Positions 19,157 through 28,744 of a stretch of 64,000 nt of DNA are shown piece by piece. How positions within the stretch are numbered: position 1 is the first letter of the stretch; each line of letters starts with the position of its first letter. The DNA comes from Pseudomonadales bacterium (GTDB lineage Bacteria; Pseudomonadota; Gammaproteobacteria; Pseudomonadales; Azotimanducaceae): NCBI GenBank assembly GCA_022822135.1, contig JAJECH010000050.1:59228-123227 (forward strand), given 5' to 3'. The position numbers were made by a program, and so were the translations under genes. A model generated the notes under the pieces. That model saw only the letters and a list, made by a program, of their open reading frames with translations, did not search any database and had not been told where the DNA came from.

Positions 19157-19915
19157 TCACAACAATCCTTGACTCTTGAGTATCTCTTCCAGTTCGTCCG
19201 CATTCACGTAGCCACCGACCGTCTTGCCATTGCTCAGGACAAGGAGTGGGGTGCCTCGTAAGCCGAAAAGCTTCCCTAACCGATACTGGTCAGCTACGGG
19301 ATTTTCGCATGTCTTAGGTTCAATCTCCGCACCTATCTTCAGCTGCGTCAATGCCGTATGTGGCGTGTTAGAACACCAGGCGGACACCATCGCGCTATAA
19401 GGTTGGCTGTTAATACCCGCGCGCGGAAACGCAAGATAACGAATCTCGATTCCCTTGCCGTGATATTCCGCCATTTCAGCATGGAGTTTCTGACAGTACC
19501 CGCACGTCGTATCCGTGAAGACGTGCACGACTGCTTTAGGTGCTTCAAAGGGAGGAGCGAACGCAATTACATCGTTTGTAGAAAGTGCATTTAGCTGAGT
19601 TTCTCGCATTGACCCAATATGTCTGTCAGTGTGTGGTATCAAGGACAGCTCAGGTTCACCTTTAACTTCGATCAAGTCACCCTGAAAAATCCAGCGACGG
19701 TCTTCAGAGACATAAAGAACTGAGAAGTCCTGCATCGTGGCGACATAAAAACCCTCTAGTTCTGCGGGCTTGAGGTCGATCACTTGATTGTGTTCGCCCA
19801 TCAGAGAATTTACAAACGATTCAACTTCGTCGTTTGCTTCGTAAGGTAACGCGATGAGCAATGCCAAGCATGTGAAGAGCATCGCAGTTAGGTATTTCGT
19901 ATGAGTCACTTTCAC
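19157..19915 (-). CDS. dsbC: Thiol:disulfide interchange protein DsbC
   Basis: Periplasmic disulfide isomerase. It has an N-terminal signal peptide (KYLTAMLFTCLALLIALPYEA), then the DsbC dimerisation domain and a thioredoxin domain with TDTTCGYCQKLHAEM near residue 132, where the active site is CGYC. C-terminal GTPLLVLSNGKTVGGY holds the cis-Pro. 252 residues, as expected. The GTG start at 19915 is 37 nt after the xerD stop; xerD-dsbC is a conserved gammaproteobacterial pair. It is likely reduced by DsbD, which is not in this window. Confidence 0.95.
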   Translation of the reverse strand: MKVTHTKYLTAMLFTCLALLIALPYEANDEVESFVNSLMGEHNQVIDLKPAELEGFYVATMQDFSVLYVSEDRRWIFQGDLIEVKGEPELSLIPHTDRHIGSMRETQLNALSTNDVIAFAPPFEAPKAVVHVFTDTTCGYCQKLHAEMAEYHGKGIEIRYLAFPRAGINSQPYSAMVSAWCSNTPHTALTQLKIGAEIEPKTCENPVADQYRLGKLFGLRGTPLLVLSNGKTVGGYVNADELEEILKSQGLL

Positions 19916-19952
19916 TTAAATCCGTCGTTCAATGGAATATACGCCACAGAGC

Positions 19953-20861
19953 TCAGCCACGTGGATGATGAATTGCGTGTAACGACTTCAATCGTTCGTT
20001 CGCAACACGCGTGTAAATCTGTGTAGTCGAGAGGCTTGCATGACCAAGCATCATCTGAACGGCGCGCAAGTCGGCACCGTGATTCAGTAAATGCGTAGCG
20101 AACGCATGTCGAAGCGTATGAGGCGACAACTTCCGCTCGATTCCTGCTCGTTCTGCATAACGTTTTATTGCATACCAAAACGTTTGGCGGGTCATCAATT
20201 TACCGAGTTTACTAGGAAATAACACATCCGTTGGAACGTTAGACAGCAACATAGGTCTGACGTTCTTTGTATAGCTCATTACCCAGTTCAGTGCTTCATC
20301 GCCAAGTGGAACGATTCGCTCTTTGTTGCCCTTCCCCACAACGCGTACGATACCTTGATTGAAGTTAATACTCTCGCTCTTGAGTTCGATGAGTTCGCTG
20401 ACTCTCAATCCTGTTGCGTACAGTACTTCAAGCATCGTGCGATCCCGAAATTCGACTGCGTCTTTATCAGGTTTAGGTGCGTTCAGCAGTGCTTCTACTT
20501 CACTTTCTGAAAGGTAGTCTGGTAGGCGTTTCGCGAGTTTAGGGCTTTCGATGTTGGCGATGGGATTGTCGGACACCAACCCTTGTTCGACGGCATGATT
20601 AAAAAAACCTCGCAAACTCGAGAGAAAACGGGATCGGCTGCTTGACGCCTTGCCGTTTACGACATGTTCCGCAAGATACGCCTGCAAGTCCTCTCGCGTG
20701 CATTCTCTAAGCCGTTTGCCGAGCCATTTCTCAAAAGCTAGCAGGTCCTGGCGATAGGACTTGACGGTATTTGAAGAGAGATTCCGCTCGTACCAGATCG
20801 TATCGAGATACACCTGGACGTCGTCTGAAATAGTCTCAGTGGCCGGCTTGCTCGTGACCAC
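19953..20861 (-). CDS. xerD: Site-specific tyrosine recombinase XerD
   Basis: Resolves chromosome dimers at dif together with XerC. 302 residues, usual size. The core-binding SAM-like domain spans about 1-100. Catalytic residues are Arg in YATGLRVSEL, Lys in VVGKGNKERIVP, H-x-x-R in LSPHTLRHAFATHLL, His in LGHASLSTTQIYTRV and the nucleophile Tyr in the same segment. The start is GTG. Its place between rplS and dsbC supports a housekeeping Xer rather than a phage integrase. Confidence 0.96.
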   Translation of the reverse strand: MVTSKPATETISDDVQVYLDTIWYERNLSSNTVKSYRQDLLAFEKWLGKRLRECTREDLQAYLAEHVVNGKASSSRSRFLSSLRGFFNHAVEQGLVSDNPIANIESPKLAKRLPDYLSESEVEALLNAPKPDKDAVEFRDRTMLEVLYATGLRVSELIELKSESINFNQGIVRVVGKGNKERIVPLGDEALNWVMSYTKNVRPMLLSNVPTDVLFPSKLGKLMTRQTFWYAIKRYAERAGIERKLSPHTLRHAFATHLLNHGADLRAVQMMLGHASLSTTQIYTRVANERLKSLHAIHHPRG

Positions 20862-20877
20862 ATTTGACCTCGTTGGT

Positions 20878-21282
20878 TTAGATTTTCTCTTTGATCCGCG
20901 CTGATCTTCCGGAACGCTCGCGTAGGTAGTAGATCTTCGCTTTGCGAACGTCCCCTCGACGGTTGACCTGGATACTGTCGATTAACGGGCTATGAAGTTG
21001 AAACGTACGCTCAACGCCGAATCCATGCGAAATTTTGCGCACCGTAAAAGACGAGTTCAATCCGCGGTTTCGTTTGGCGATCACCACGCCTTCAAAGCGC
21101 TGAAGTCGGGTCTTTTCACCTTCCGTGATGACTACCTGAACCGCGACAGTATCACCGACCGAAAAATCAGGAATAGCGGTTTTTTCCTTCGCTTTACCAC
21201 CTACCTCAACGCTGGAGCCACGCTCCGTTAACTCGCGAAGATGACGTTCCTCAACCAGTTCAACGAATCCTTTCCTGCCCAT
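20878..21282 (-). CDS. rplS: 50S ribosomal protein L19
   Basis: Large-subunit protein at the 30S-50S interface. About 134 residues, slightly longer than the usual 115 because of an N-terminal part beginning [18 protein letters not shown]. The L19 core is clear: [47 protein letters not shown] and a basic [20 protein letters not shown] tail. ATG 21282 is preferred over TTG 21285. It is the last of rpsP-rimM-trmD-rplS. Confidence 0.96.
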   Translation of the reverse strand: MGRKGFVELVEERHLRELTERGSSVEVGGKAKEKTAIPDFSVGDTVAVQVVITEGEKTRLQRFEGVVIAKRNRGLNSSFTVRKISHGFGVERTFQLHSPLIDSIQVNRRGDVRKAKIYYLRERSGRSARIKEKI

Positions 21283-21296
21283 CACTTGGCTCCCTG

Positions 21297-22037
21297 CTAG
21301 TGTCTTTTATTGACATGGCGTTCAAGCCATGCTTTTTCTGATGAATCTAAACGTCTGTCCGTTAGCAACTCTGGCCGTCGCTCCCACGTGCGCGACAATG
21401 CTTGCTCGCGTCGCCACTTTGCAATCGCGGCATGATCGCCCGACGTCAGTACCGAAGGAACCGTCTTGCCACGCCACTCTCGAGGCCGGGTGTATTGCGG
21501 TCCTTCCAGCAAATTATCCCCAAATGAATCGTCTTGTGCCGATTTTTCGTTACCCAACGTACCTTGTACGAGACGACCCACTGCATCGATGACGAGCAGC
21601 GCGGGTAATTCACCGCCCGAAACCACGTAGTCTCCTACCGAAATCTCAGTGTCTACGTACTCTTCGATGAAGCGCTCATCCACGCCTTCGTAACGAGCGC
21701 TAATTAGAACCATCGCGTCTAATTCGGAAAGCTCACGTACCATCGATTGCTCAAGAGTCTTGCCTTGCGGACTCAGAAATATCGTTTTTGGCGCTTCCAC
21801 TGGTGACTTTCTGATCGCGTCATCCGTGCATGACGCTAGCGGTTCGGCCATCATCAGCATGCCAGGCGCTCCGCCGAATGGATGATCGTCAATCGAACCG
21901 TAGCGATCCATTGCGTAATCACGAACGTTAAATAATTCGACATCTAGTTGGTTCGTTGCGGCTGCTCGACCAACGACACCATCCGACAAACCTGCCGCGA
22001 TTAACTGCGGCATTGATGTTACAACCCCAATCCACAT
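21297..22037 (-). CDS. trmD: tRNA (guanine-N1)-methyltransferase
   Basis: Methylates G37 next to the anticodon, preventing +1 frameshifts. 246 residues, normal. The SPOUT trefoil-knot SAM site is seen in [30 protein letters not shown] and [13 protein letters not shown]. The N-terminal [12 protein letters not shown] differs from the common L-T-L-F-P-E-M but keeps the fold. It sits 9 nt after rimM and before rplS, the universal order. Confidence 0.96.
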   Translation of the reverse strand: MWIGVVTSMPQLIAAGLSDGVVGRAAATNQLDVELFNVRDYAMDRYGSIDDHPFGGAPGMLMMAEPLASCTDDAIRKSPVEAPKTIFLSPQGKTLEQSMVRELSELDAMVLISARYEGVDERFIEEYVDTEISVGDYVVSGGELPALLVIDAVGRLVQGTLGNEKSAQDDSFGDNLLEGPQYTRPREWRGKTVPSVLTSGDHAAIAKWRREQALSRTWERRPELLTDRRLDSSEKAWLERHVNKRH

Positions 22038-22046
22038 ACCGTCCTC

Positions 22047-22559
22047 TTAGGTCCGCCAGTCGATATCCCATCGCACCCTGACATGCGAAGTGAGTGAGAC
22101 AAAATCTAGTATGGGTTTGGTGAAAGGAATAAGGTAATTACCGTTCTCTCCTTTTACATCAAGTATGGCCGACGCTCCAGTTTCGATAACGTTCGAGATC
22201 GTCCCAAGAGTGATTTCTTCAGTGTTCACGACGTCGAGACCTATGAGGTCTACCCAATAGAACTCATCTTGTTGAAGAGACGGCATCGCGTTCCGCTGCA
22301 CACCAAGCTCGAGGTTGCGTAGTGCTTCTGCATTCGTTCGATCCTCACAGCCATCGAATCTACCGATAAGTCCTGATCGATGGCGCTGAAATTCGATTTT
22401 TCCCAGTTGCTTCCATGAATCGTCTTCTCGTCTGCCGTACATTTGGTCGAATTCGAGAAGATTTGTGATTGGATCAGTAAAAGAATGGACATGCGTCCAA
22501 CCTCTTATGCCGTATGCAGCACCGATGCGTCCAACGACAACGATTCGGTCGCGTTCCAA
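22047..22559 (-). CDS. rimM: 16S rRNA processing/ribosome maturation factor RimM
   Basis: Assists maturation of the 30S head and binds S19. 170 residues. The N-terminal RimM domain has VVGRIGAAYGIRGWTHVHSF and the C-terminal PRC-barrel has EFYWVDLIGLDVVN and YLIPFTKPILDFV. It lies 3 nt after rpsP and 9 nt before trmD, so one polycistronic message is likely. Confidence 0.95.
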   Translation of the reverse strand: MERDRIVVVGRIGAAYGIRGWTHVHSFTDPITNLLEFDQMYGRREDDSWKQLGKIEFQRHRSGLIGRFDGCEDRTNAEALRNLELGVQRNAMPSLQQDEFYWVDLIGLDVVNTEEITLGTISNVIETGASAILDVKGENGNYLIPFTKPILDFVSLTSHVRVRWDIDWRT

Positions 22560-22562
22560 CTG

Positions 22563-23183
22563 TTAAGTAGCTGGTTTCTCGTCTTCTGAGTCAGTTTCGT
22601 CCGTCGTAGACTCGACACTAACGTCTGACTCTACCGCTGGCGCTTCCTCGACAGGTGCTGCAGCTTCAGCCGCCTCGTCTGACGCGGATTCCGCAGCCTC
22701 CGCCACCTCGGCCTCAACATCAGTCGAGGTATCCTCTGCCGCAGCTTCAACAGTGTCTTCATCAGATTTTGCCTCGGCGGTCGACTCTTCCGCTACAGCT
22801 TCTTTAGGTGAATCTTCATCAGACGACGCTTCGACAGGTGCGTCCGATGCAGTCGCTTCTGTTGACTCAGGGGATTCTTGTTCCGCAGATTCGACGGTTT
22901 CTTCAGGTTGATCAGCTTCTACCGTCGGGCCAATCTGATCCGCTCGACGCGCTTCCTTAACTAACCGTGAAACCGTCTCTGACGTTTGCGCACCCTGACC
23001 AACCCAATAGTCAACACGAGCAAGATCGATTCGCAATCGTTCGGCTTTGCCTTTTGCGATCGGGTTGTAAAAGCCAACTCGTTCAATGAACGTACCATCG
23101 CGTCGCGCCCGTCGATCGGCGACAGTCACATGATAGAACGGTTTATGAATCGAGCCATGGCGGGCAAGACGGATTACGACCAT
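22563..23183 (-). CDS. rpsP: 30S ribosomal protein S16 with long acidic C-terminal extension
   Basis: The first ~85 residues are ordinary S16: [35 protein letters not shown] and [17 protein letters not shown]. The protein then continues for about 115 residues of Glu/Asp/Ala/Ser/Thr-rich, presumably disordered sequence to give 206 residues, more than twice the usual ~82. The extension is in frame, starts at about residue 91 and shows no insertion sequence or frameshift at the joint. Its strong negative charge on an RNA-binding protein is unusual. It is first of the rpsP-rimM-trmD-rplS operon. Confidence 0.95.
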   Translation of the reverse strand: MVVIRLARHGSIHKPFYHVTVADRRARRDGTFIERVGFYNPIAKGKAERLRIDLARVDYWVGQGAQTSETVSRLVKEARRADQIGPTVEADQPEETVESAEQESPESTEATASDAPVEASSDEDSPKEAVAEESTAEAKSDEDTVEAAAEDTSTDVEAEVAEAAESASDEAAEAAAPVEEAPAVESDVSVESTTDETDSEDEKPAT

Positions 23184-23320
23184 AGAAACAGGCTTTTCAC
23201 CTCGATTAGCAAGCGGCGGATTTTACTTAGGGAATCCATGTTTTTGACGTGAATATGTCGAAGTTCTGGGCTACCGGCGCTTCTTGGATTCACGGGTACT
23301 CACGCGCATGATGCGTGACC

Positions 23321-24670
23321 TCACTTATTTTCACCCATCATTTGTTCAAGCTGTGCGAGCATCTTGCTCGAACGACCCATTCGGCCGAGACGCTTCGTAG
23401 CTTTTTGCATCTGTTTGAATTTGCGTATCGTGAAGTTCACATCCTGAATTCGCGTACCACTCCCTGCAGCGACGCGCTTCTTGCGTGAAGGTATGTTCAG
23501 CAAATTGGGGAATGCTCGTTCTTTCGCCGTCATCGAGTCGATGATGATCGCGTGCTTTCGAATCACATCGTCATCGGTTTCCTTCACCTTCACGTTCGGC
23601 GCGGTCGGCAGTCTCGAAAGCACGCTAGCCATGCCGCCCATATCTGACATTTGCTTGATCTGCTCACGCATGTCGTCGAATGTAAACGTGGTACCTCGCA
23701 GCATGCGCTTGACGACCCGCTCGGACGCATCTACATCGACTTTCTTTTCAGCTTCTTCAACCAATCCCAGGATGTCACCCATCCCAAGAATGCGTGACGC
23801 CAATCGGTCTGGATGAAACAGTTCAAGACCGTCGATGCTCTCGCCGGTACCAAGAAACTTGATCGGCTTGTGAGTGATCGCACGTACCGAGAGAGCTGCC
23901 CCACCTCGAGCATCTCCATCCGCCTTCGTCAGCACGACGCCGGTGAGCGGCAGCACACGATCGAACGTTCGGGCTGTCTTCGCAGCATCCTGCCCGGTCA
24001 TCGCATCCACGACGAACAGAGTTTCGGATGGCTGGAGGCTATCGTGGAGTTCCCGAATTTCAGCCATCATGTCATCGTCAATGGCTAAACGACCAGCAGT
24101 ATCGACGATGAGCGTATCGAATCCGAGATCTTGCGTGACAGAAACTGCGTTTTTCACAATCTTGACGGGTTGCTCGTCCGCTGTCGTAGCAATAAAGTGA
24201 GCGTTTGCCGCCTCCGAGAGAACACGCAGTTGTTCAATTGCAGCAGGTCGATACACGTCCGCCGAAACGGTCGCTACCTTTTGCTCCTGTTCGTTCTGGA
24301 GGTACCGCGCAAGCTTGGCAACCGTGGTTGTTTTCCCTGTTCCCTGTAAACCAGCCATTAAAATGACAGCTGGTTTTTTGGATGCCCTGAGCTCGAGGCT
24401 GGAAACTTCCGTCCCCATGAGCGATACCAGCTCGTCGTGGACGAACTTCACGAACATGTCACCTGGTCGCACCGACGCGACGAACTCTCGCCCTACAGAC
24501 TTTTTCCTGACGGCTTCAACGAACGGGATAACGACTTCAAGGGCAACATCAGCCTCAAGCAATGCGGTGCGGACTTCACGTATCGCTTCGGCAACGTTGT
24601 TCTCAGTCAGTTTTCGAGTACGGATACCCGAAAACGTCTGCGTGAGTTTGTTCGTTAGATTGTCAAACAT
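23321..24670 (-). CDS. ffh: Signal recognition particle protein Ffh
   Basis: SRP GTPase that with 4.5S RNA targets nascent membrane proteins to FtsY. 449 residues, normal. The N domain is followed by the G domain with LMAGLQGTGKTTTVAKLARY (P-loop), DTAGRLAIDDDMM and TKADGDARGGAALS. The C-terminal M domain is Met-rich (QMSDMGGMASVL, RLGRMGRSSKMLAQLEQMMG). It is adjacent to rpsP and divergent from the CcsA-like gene, a conserved gammaproteobacterial arrangement. Confidence 0.97.
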   Translation of the reverse strand: MFDNLTNKLTQTFSGIRTRKLTENNVAEAIREVRTALLEADVALEVVIPFVEAVRKKSVGREFVASVRPGDMFVKFVHDELVSLMGTEVSSLELRASKKPAVILMAGLQGTGKTTTVAKLARYLQNEQEQKVATVSADVYRPAAIEQLRVLSEAANAHFIATTADEQPVKIVKNAVSVTQDLGFDTLIVDTAGRLAIDDDMMAEIRELHDSLQPSETLFVVDAMTGQDAAKTARTFDRVLPLTGVVLTKADGDARGGAALSVRAITHKPIKFLGTGESIDGLELFHPDRLASRILGMGDILGLVEEAEKKVDVDASERVVKRMLRGTTFTFDDMREQIKQMSDMGGMASVLSRLPTAPNVKVKETDDDVIRKHAIIIDSMTAKERAFPNLLNIPSRKKRVAAGSGTRIQDVNFTIRKFKQMQKATKRLGRMGRSSKMLAQLEQMMGENK

Positions 24671-24726
24671 GAGGGCGCAAATCTGCGCTGGATTACGGCG
24701 CGTGAATTCTAGTTTTTGAGAACGTT

Positions 24727-25545
24727 GTGACGCTCAATCTCTTTTCACAGCAGATCGCGCCGGACCTATTTGGTGGCGTCGCTGCGCTGCTCTATTTACT
24801 CTATCTTTGGCTACAGCTGCGTGCCAAAGCGATCGAATCGTTTCCGAATCGACGAGTCGCGGCGCTTGTAACGCCAGCGATGGCAATGCACCTCATCTAT
24901 GCTGTGTTAGTCGTTAGTACGGGATCTGGAATCTATCTCTCGATCTGGTCCAGCGCTGTCATCATGACCTTCGTCGCCATGGTTTGTACGTTTTATCTTT
25001 ATCTCGTACAAGGCTATCGCGTGTTAGCACTCGTAGCCGTCCCGCTCGCGATCATCTCGCTGTTCTTTGGTCTTCTCCTTTCCCCTCGTGAGGGTGCGTT
25101 GATAGATCACCCGACCGCTATTGCACATGTATTGATCAGTATGGTCACGTATGCCACCCTAGGTTTAGCAGCTGTTCAAGCCGGATCCATCATCGTATTG
25201 CACCAACGATTGAAGAGAAATGACTCCACCGCGTTTGTGAAGTTGATGCCACCACTCCAAACCGTTGAAGCCACAGCAATGCACTTGCAGTGGCTTGGTG
25301 TTACGTTCCTTACGCTGACAATCGTCACGGGATTGATTTTCCGCTGGGACTTCGTACAGCAAGGCAATTACGTCTTGCACTTAGGGATCGCGTTGATCTG
25401 CTGGGTACTGTATCTCGCGCTAATCTGCGGCCAACTCTGGTTCGGATGGCGTGGACAAATCTCCGCAAGGCTATCGCTTCTCGCATTTGCCATATTGCTC
25501 ATAGGCTATTTCGGACTTCAGTTCGCATTCGGCTATGGGACCTAG
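24727..25545 (+). CDS. CcsA/YpjD-like inner-membrane protein
   Basis: A 272-residue polytopic membrane protein with about eight transmembrane helices. It belongs to the cytochrome c assembly (CcsA/CcmC/HemX) superfamily. The motif ATLGLAAVQAGSIIVLHQRL and the loop with LQTVEATAMHLQWLGVTF carry the conserved pattern. HLGIALICWVLYLALICGQL then FGWRGQISARLSLLAF matches the YpjD C-terminus, where the WRG motif is typical. Start is GTG. YpjD between ffh and a CNNM/CorB-like gene is conserved. The exact biochemical role is uncertain. Confidence 0.9.
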   Translation: MTLNLFSQQIAPDLFGGVAALLYLLYLWLQLRAKAIESFPNRRVAALVTPAMAMHLIYAVLVVSTGSGIYLSIWSSAVIMTFVAMVCTFYLYLVQGYRVLALVAVPLAIISLFFGLLLSPREGALIDHPTAIAHVLISMVTYATLGLAAVQAGSIIVLHQRLKRNDSTAFVKLMPPLQTVEATAMHLQWLGVTFLTLTIVTGLIFRWDFVQQGNYVLHLGIALICWVLYLALICGQLWFGWRGQISARLSLLAFAILLIGYFGLQFAFGYGT

Positions 25546-25566
25546 CTTCTAACCTACTCAAATCAA

Positions 25567-26889
25567 ATGGAAACCTTTGTTGTACCCGCTTGGGTATTGA
25601 TCCTCTCCGTATTCATCCTCCTATTGATGAGCGCTTTCTTTGCAGGCGCCGAAACGGCGATGATGAAACTGAATGTCTATCGGATGCGAGCGCTCGTGCG
25701 CAAACGGCATGGTGGCGCTCGACGCGCATACAAGCTGCTTCAGCACAAGGATCGACTTCTCGGCGTTATATTGATCGGCAACAACCTCGTTAACTACTCG
25801 GCTGCCGTTGTGGCGAACGTTGTATTCGTGCGTTGGTACGGAACGGAACTCGGCGGCGTCATTACGACGGTGTCGATTACGTTCATATTCTTGATCTTCG
25901 CCGATATCGCGCCCAAAACGATTGGAGCCGTACGACCCGAATCAATCGCCTACCCGAGCGCTTACGTACTTCTGCCGCTTCAATCCATCATGAAGTACCT
26001 GGTCGCGTTTTCGAATTTCTGTGGTGCGTTTGTGGTCAAGCCTTTCACGCGCGGCGTCGTGGATGACGAGGACCTGACAGAGGACGAACTACGCCAAGTT
26101 TTCGACCAGGCACGAAAGTTGCCTCGAAACCGACAACTGATGATCCTGAATATCCTGAGTTTGGAAGAACAGACGGTCGGTGACGTGATGCAGCCTAGAG
26201 ACTCGATCTACGGTATCGATCTAAATGATTCAATGGTGAACATTCGTCAACGGATCGCGGCGGCAGCGCATACTCGCTTACCTGCATATCGCGGCACGAT
26301 TAACAACATACAAGGGATCCTCCACATGCGGGAGGCTAATCGAGTGCTCCAAGACCCAGGTGCATCCAAAGACGATTTGGTCGCAGCGCTCGAGAACACC
26401 TACTACACCCCGAGTCAAGTACCACTATCTCGCTTAGTCAATAACTTCAAACAACGGCGTAGACGCTTCAGCATCGCCGTCGACGAATACGGCGTCGTCG
26501 TTGGTCTGATCACAATCGACGACATCATCGAGGAAATCGTCGGCGAATTTACGCTAGGTTCTCACGAAACCGAGTCCGGAGTGATTTCACCAATTGACGA
26601 CGACACCTACCGGGTCACAGGAAACACGCTTCTCCACGAAATAAACAACACTGCTAACTGGACCCTTCCGGAAGACGGTCCACGAACCGTCAATGGTTGG
26701 GTACTCGATCACCTGCGCCGTGTACCTTCAGGACAGACGTCGATTACGATCGAGAACTACCGTGTGGAGATCATCGAAATTGTCGACAACGCGATAAAGT
26801 CCGCCACCATTACGCAGTTGCCGTTCGACGATGATTTTGAAGTCGGCGAAACTACGCAGGAAGAGCAAAGCGATCCGCCACAAGACTAG
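25567..26889 (+). CDS. CNNM/HlyC-CorC-family membrane protein (YfjD/CorB-like)
   Basis: 440 residues: an N-terminal CNNM (DUF21) domain with three or four membrane helices (VPAWVLILSVFILLLMSAFF, the GAETAMM motif, DIAPKTIGA). A cytoplasmic CBS pair follows, with VGDVMQPRDSIYGID and FSIAVDEYGVVVGLITIDD, then a C-terminal CorC/HlyC domain (YRVTGNTLLHEINN). Members act in Mg2+/Co2+ transport or regulation (CorB). It lies 21 nt after the YpjD-like gene and is probably co-transcribed. Transport direction cannot be read from sequence. Confidence 0.92.
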   Translation: METFVVPAWVLILSVFILLLMSAFFAGAETAMMKLNVYRMRALVRKRHGGARRAYKLLQHKDRLLGVILIGNNLVNYSAAVVANVVFVRWYGTELGGVITTVSITFIFLIFADIAPKTIGAVRPESIAYPSAYVLLPLQSIMKYLVAFSNFCGAFVVKPFTRGVVDDEDLTEDELRQVFDQARKLPRNRQLMILNILSLEEQTVGDVMQPRDSIYGIDLNDSMVNIRQRIAAAAHTRLPAYRGTINNIQGILHMREANRVLQDPGASKDDLVAALENTYYTPSQVPLSRLVNNFKQRRRRFSIAVDEYGVVVGLITIDDIIEEIVGEFTLGSHETESGVISPIDDDTYRVTGNTLLHEINNTANWTLPEDGPRTVNGWVLDHLRRVPSGQTSITIENYRVEIIEIVDNAIKSATITQLPFDDDFEVGETTQEEQSDPPQD

Positions 26890-27000
26890 ACACGCACGTT
26901 GTCAAATTTGTAGTTTCGTAACACGATCCTCTCCTGATTAACCCGCTTAGATACGATATCGGCAGATCAAGCCGTTGAGTCGACCGGGTACGATAGGAGA

Positions 27001-28584
27001 ATGAAGCGGCTACAAGACTATCGCTCGTGGTCCAGCGTCGTAACGTGTAACGTAGTCGCAAGTCTTCTGCTCTCGTTCATCTGCGTGCAAGTTCTCGCGG
27101 AGTCTCCAATGCCACCGATTGACGATCGTTGTGAACGCCTAAAACAGGTTGTATCGTTTGATAGACGTGCACGCAAGGCCTGCGACATAGAGACTGACAG
27201 GTGCGTTGAAGAGCGCATGTCACAACACGCTGAATCGCATGATCAGGCAGAAGAACATTGCTGGTATCGTCCGCTGTCGATTGATCCGCGTTTCGTTGGT
27301 CCGTGTCCTCAGTATGTGGAAGAACTCGAATCCAATCCAAGTGCGATCGGCGAAACACTACTACAAAAGCTATATGTAAGGGCACTCTTTGCACAATTGG
27401 GTGAGCACAAGAACCGGATCGAATGGTTCAAGCGAATCGAGACGGAAGCGAATATTCGAAACATACTCTCAACCGACCCGGACAACCCCATAGCATTAGA
27501 TATCCTATTGTCTTCGATACTTATCAGCGATGATTACGTCGAATGGCTGGATCTAAGCCTAAAAGAGCGGGAGCTAGATCTCGACTGTCCAGAGTGGGCA
27601 TGGATGTTTCCGGACTTTACCTTCCGTAAAACAAACGTAATAACCGATAACTGGCTCGCAGGAGAAGGTTCCGGATCCGAGTTAACGAAGGAAGAAATCA
27701 GAGATCTGTTTCTCCGAGTACAGAACACATTACTAGATGTCTATGACATTGCGATCGAGCAGAACGACGGTGCACAAAAGTTAACGTGGGCACTGGAGTC
27801 TGTTTACGATGCCATCCTTACTCGAGCGTTCGAGAACTTTCAGCAAATTGCGAGTCGCGTTGAAATCGGACTGGAGGATTACGCCGAGAAACGAAGAGCG
27901 GCTCTAATTCAGAAATTCTCGAGTGAATACGATGTCGACTCCGATCATGGTCGTTCCAAATCGCTCGCGTTCGTATGTAGCAGCCACGGATTCGAACTCG
28001 GTCTGCTCGATCACTGTGTCAAGCTTCTAAGCCATTTCGGACTAGCAGATTCCAATCTGCTGGACTCGCCCGCCTTTGACTGGACTCGAGCCAGCATTTC
28101 ACTCTTGATTGGACTTACGCTCGATTGTTCTGATCGTGCTGATTTCTTGTTAGATGGACCGTCCTTTTGGAACGGACAAGGACAATGCCTCGAAGATCAT
28201 CATGCGGAACTCATATCAATCATTCGTGAACTGTTAGATCGATTTTCTGAATTTGAGGAAAGCGCGGAGAGAGAAGTGCTTGAAGCCTATCTACGGCTCG
28301 ATGAAACTAGCGGCGAACGGTTTCGACGAGCTCTCGTGTTGGATGACTCTGTGATTGTGTACGCATCAAGGTTGATTAAACGACTTCATCGACTGGGAAA
28401 GGTCGAGACAGCTACAAATATTCTGACGGGTATAGATACTGAGAATGTGAGCGGCCTCGACCAGAGCGAGGAGCGCTTATTAAAGAACGTTACCAATTCG
28501 GTGAATGGAGGCCAATACAGGAATTGGTCCGAATCATCGTGGGGGTTTTTGCCTGACTCGTATAGTCGCGCTGACAACCCGTGA
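27001..28584 (+). CDS. Unrecognised exported helical protein, 527 residues
   Basis: I do not recognise a family. The N-terminus looks like a cleavable signal peptide (WSSVVTCNVVASLLLSFICV, then LAESPM). The mature part is acidic and mostly helical with about ten Cys: CERL, ACDIETDRC, HCWYRP and GPCPQY near the N-terminus, then LDCPEWAW, FVCSS, DHCVK, LDCSD and GQCLEDH. Disulfides are therefore possible in the periplasm. TPR-like helix pairs are suggested by the spacing but not certain. It follows the CNNM gene by 111 nt and converges with leuA. Confidence 0.6.
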   Translation: MKRLQDYRSWSSVVTCNVVASLLLSFICVQVLAESPMPPIDDRCERLKQVVSFDRRARKACDIETDRCVEERMSQHAESHDQAEEHCWYRPLSIDPRFVGPCPQYVEELESNPSAIGETLLQKLYVRALFAQLGEHKNRIEWFKRIETEANIRNILSTDPDNPIALDILLSSILISDDYVEWLDLSLKERELDLDCPEWAWMFPDFTFRKTNVITDNWLAGEGSGSELTKEEIRDLFLRVQNTLLDVYDIAIEQNDGAQKLTWALESVYDAILTRAFENFQQIASRVEIGLEDYAEKRRAALIQKFSSEYDVDSDHGRSKSLAFVCSSHGFELGLLDHCVKLLSHFGLADSNLLDSPAFDWTRASISLLIGLTLDCSDRADFLLDGPSFWNGQGQCLEDHHAELISIIRELLDRFSEFEESAEREVLEAYLRLDETSGERFRRALVLDDSVIVYASRLIKRLHRLGKVETATNILTGIDTENVSGLDQSEERLLKNVTNSVNGGQYRNWSESSWGFLPDSYSRADNP

Positions 28585-28640
28585 TCGTCTGCGTTGAGTA
28601 CTTACCGATCAAATTCCTCAGCTTAGCGAAAAACTGACCT

Positions 28641-28676
28641 CGGAGGTAGATCTTTCATTTTCGAGAGCTACCTCCG
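28641..28676. terminator. Inverted repeat between convergent genes, possible terminator
   Basis: CGGAGGTAG (28641-28649) pairs perfectly with CTACCTCCG (28668-28676) across an 18-nt loop, between the exported-protein gene and leuA. There is no long T run on either side, so a bidirectional terminator role is plausible but not secure. Confidence 0.5.
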
Positions 28677-28744
28677 TCATTCGCGCTCGCTCAGGAATTC
28701 TCTCTAGGTTTGCTTGAAAAGCCCAAGAGTCCAACTCCGAGAAA

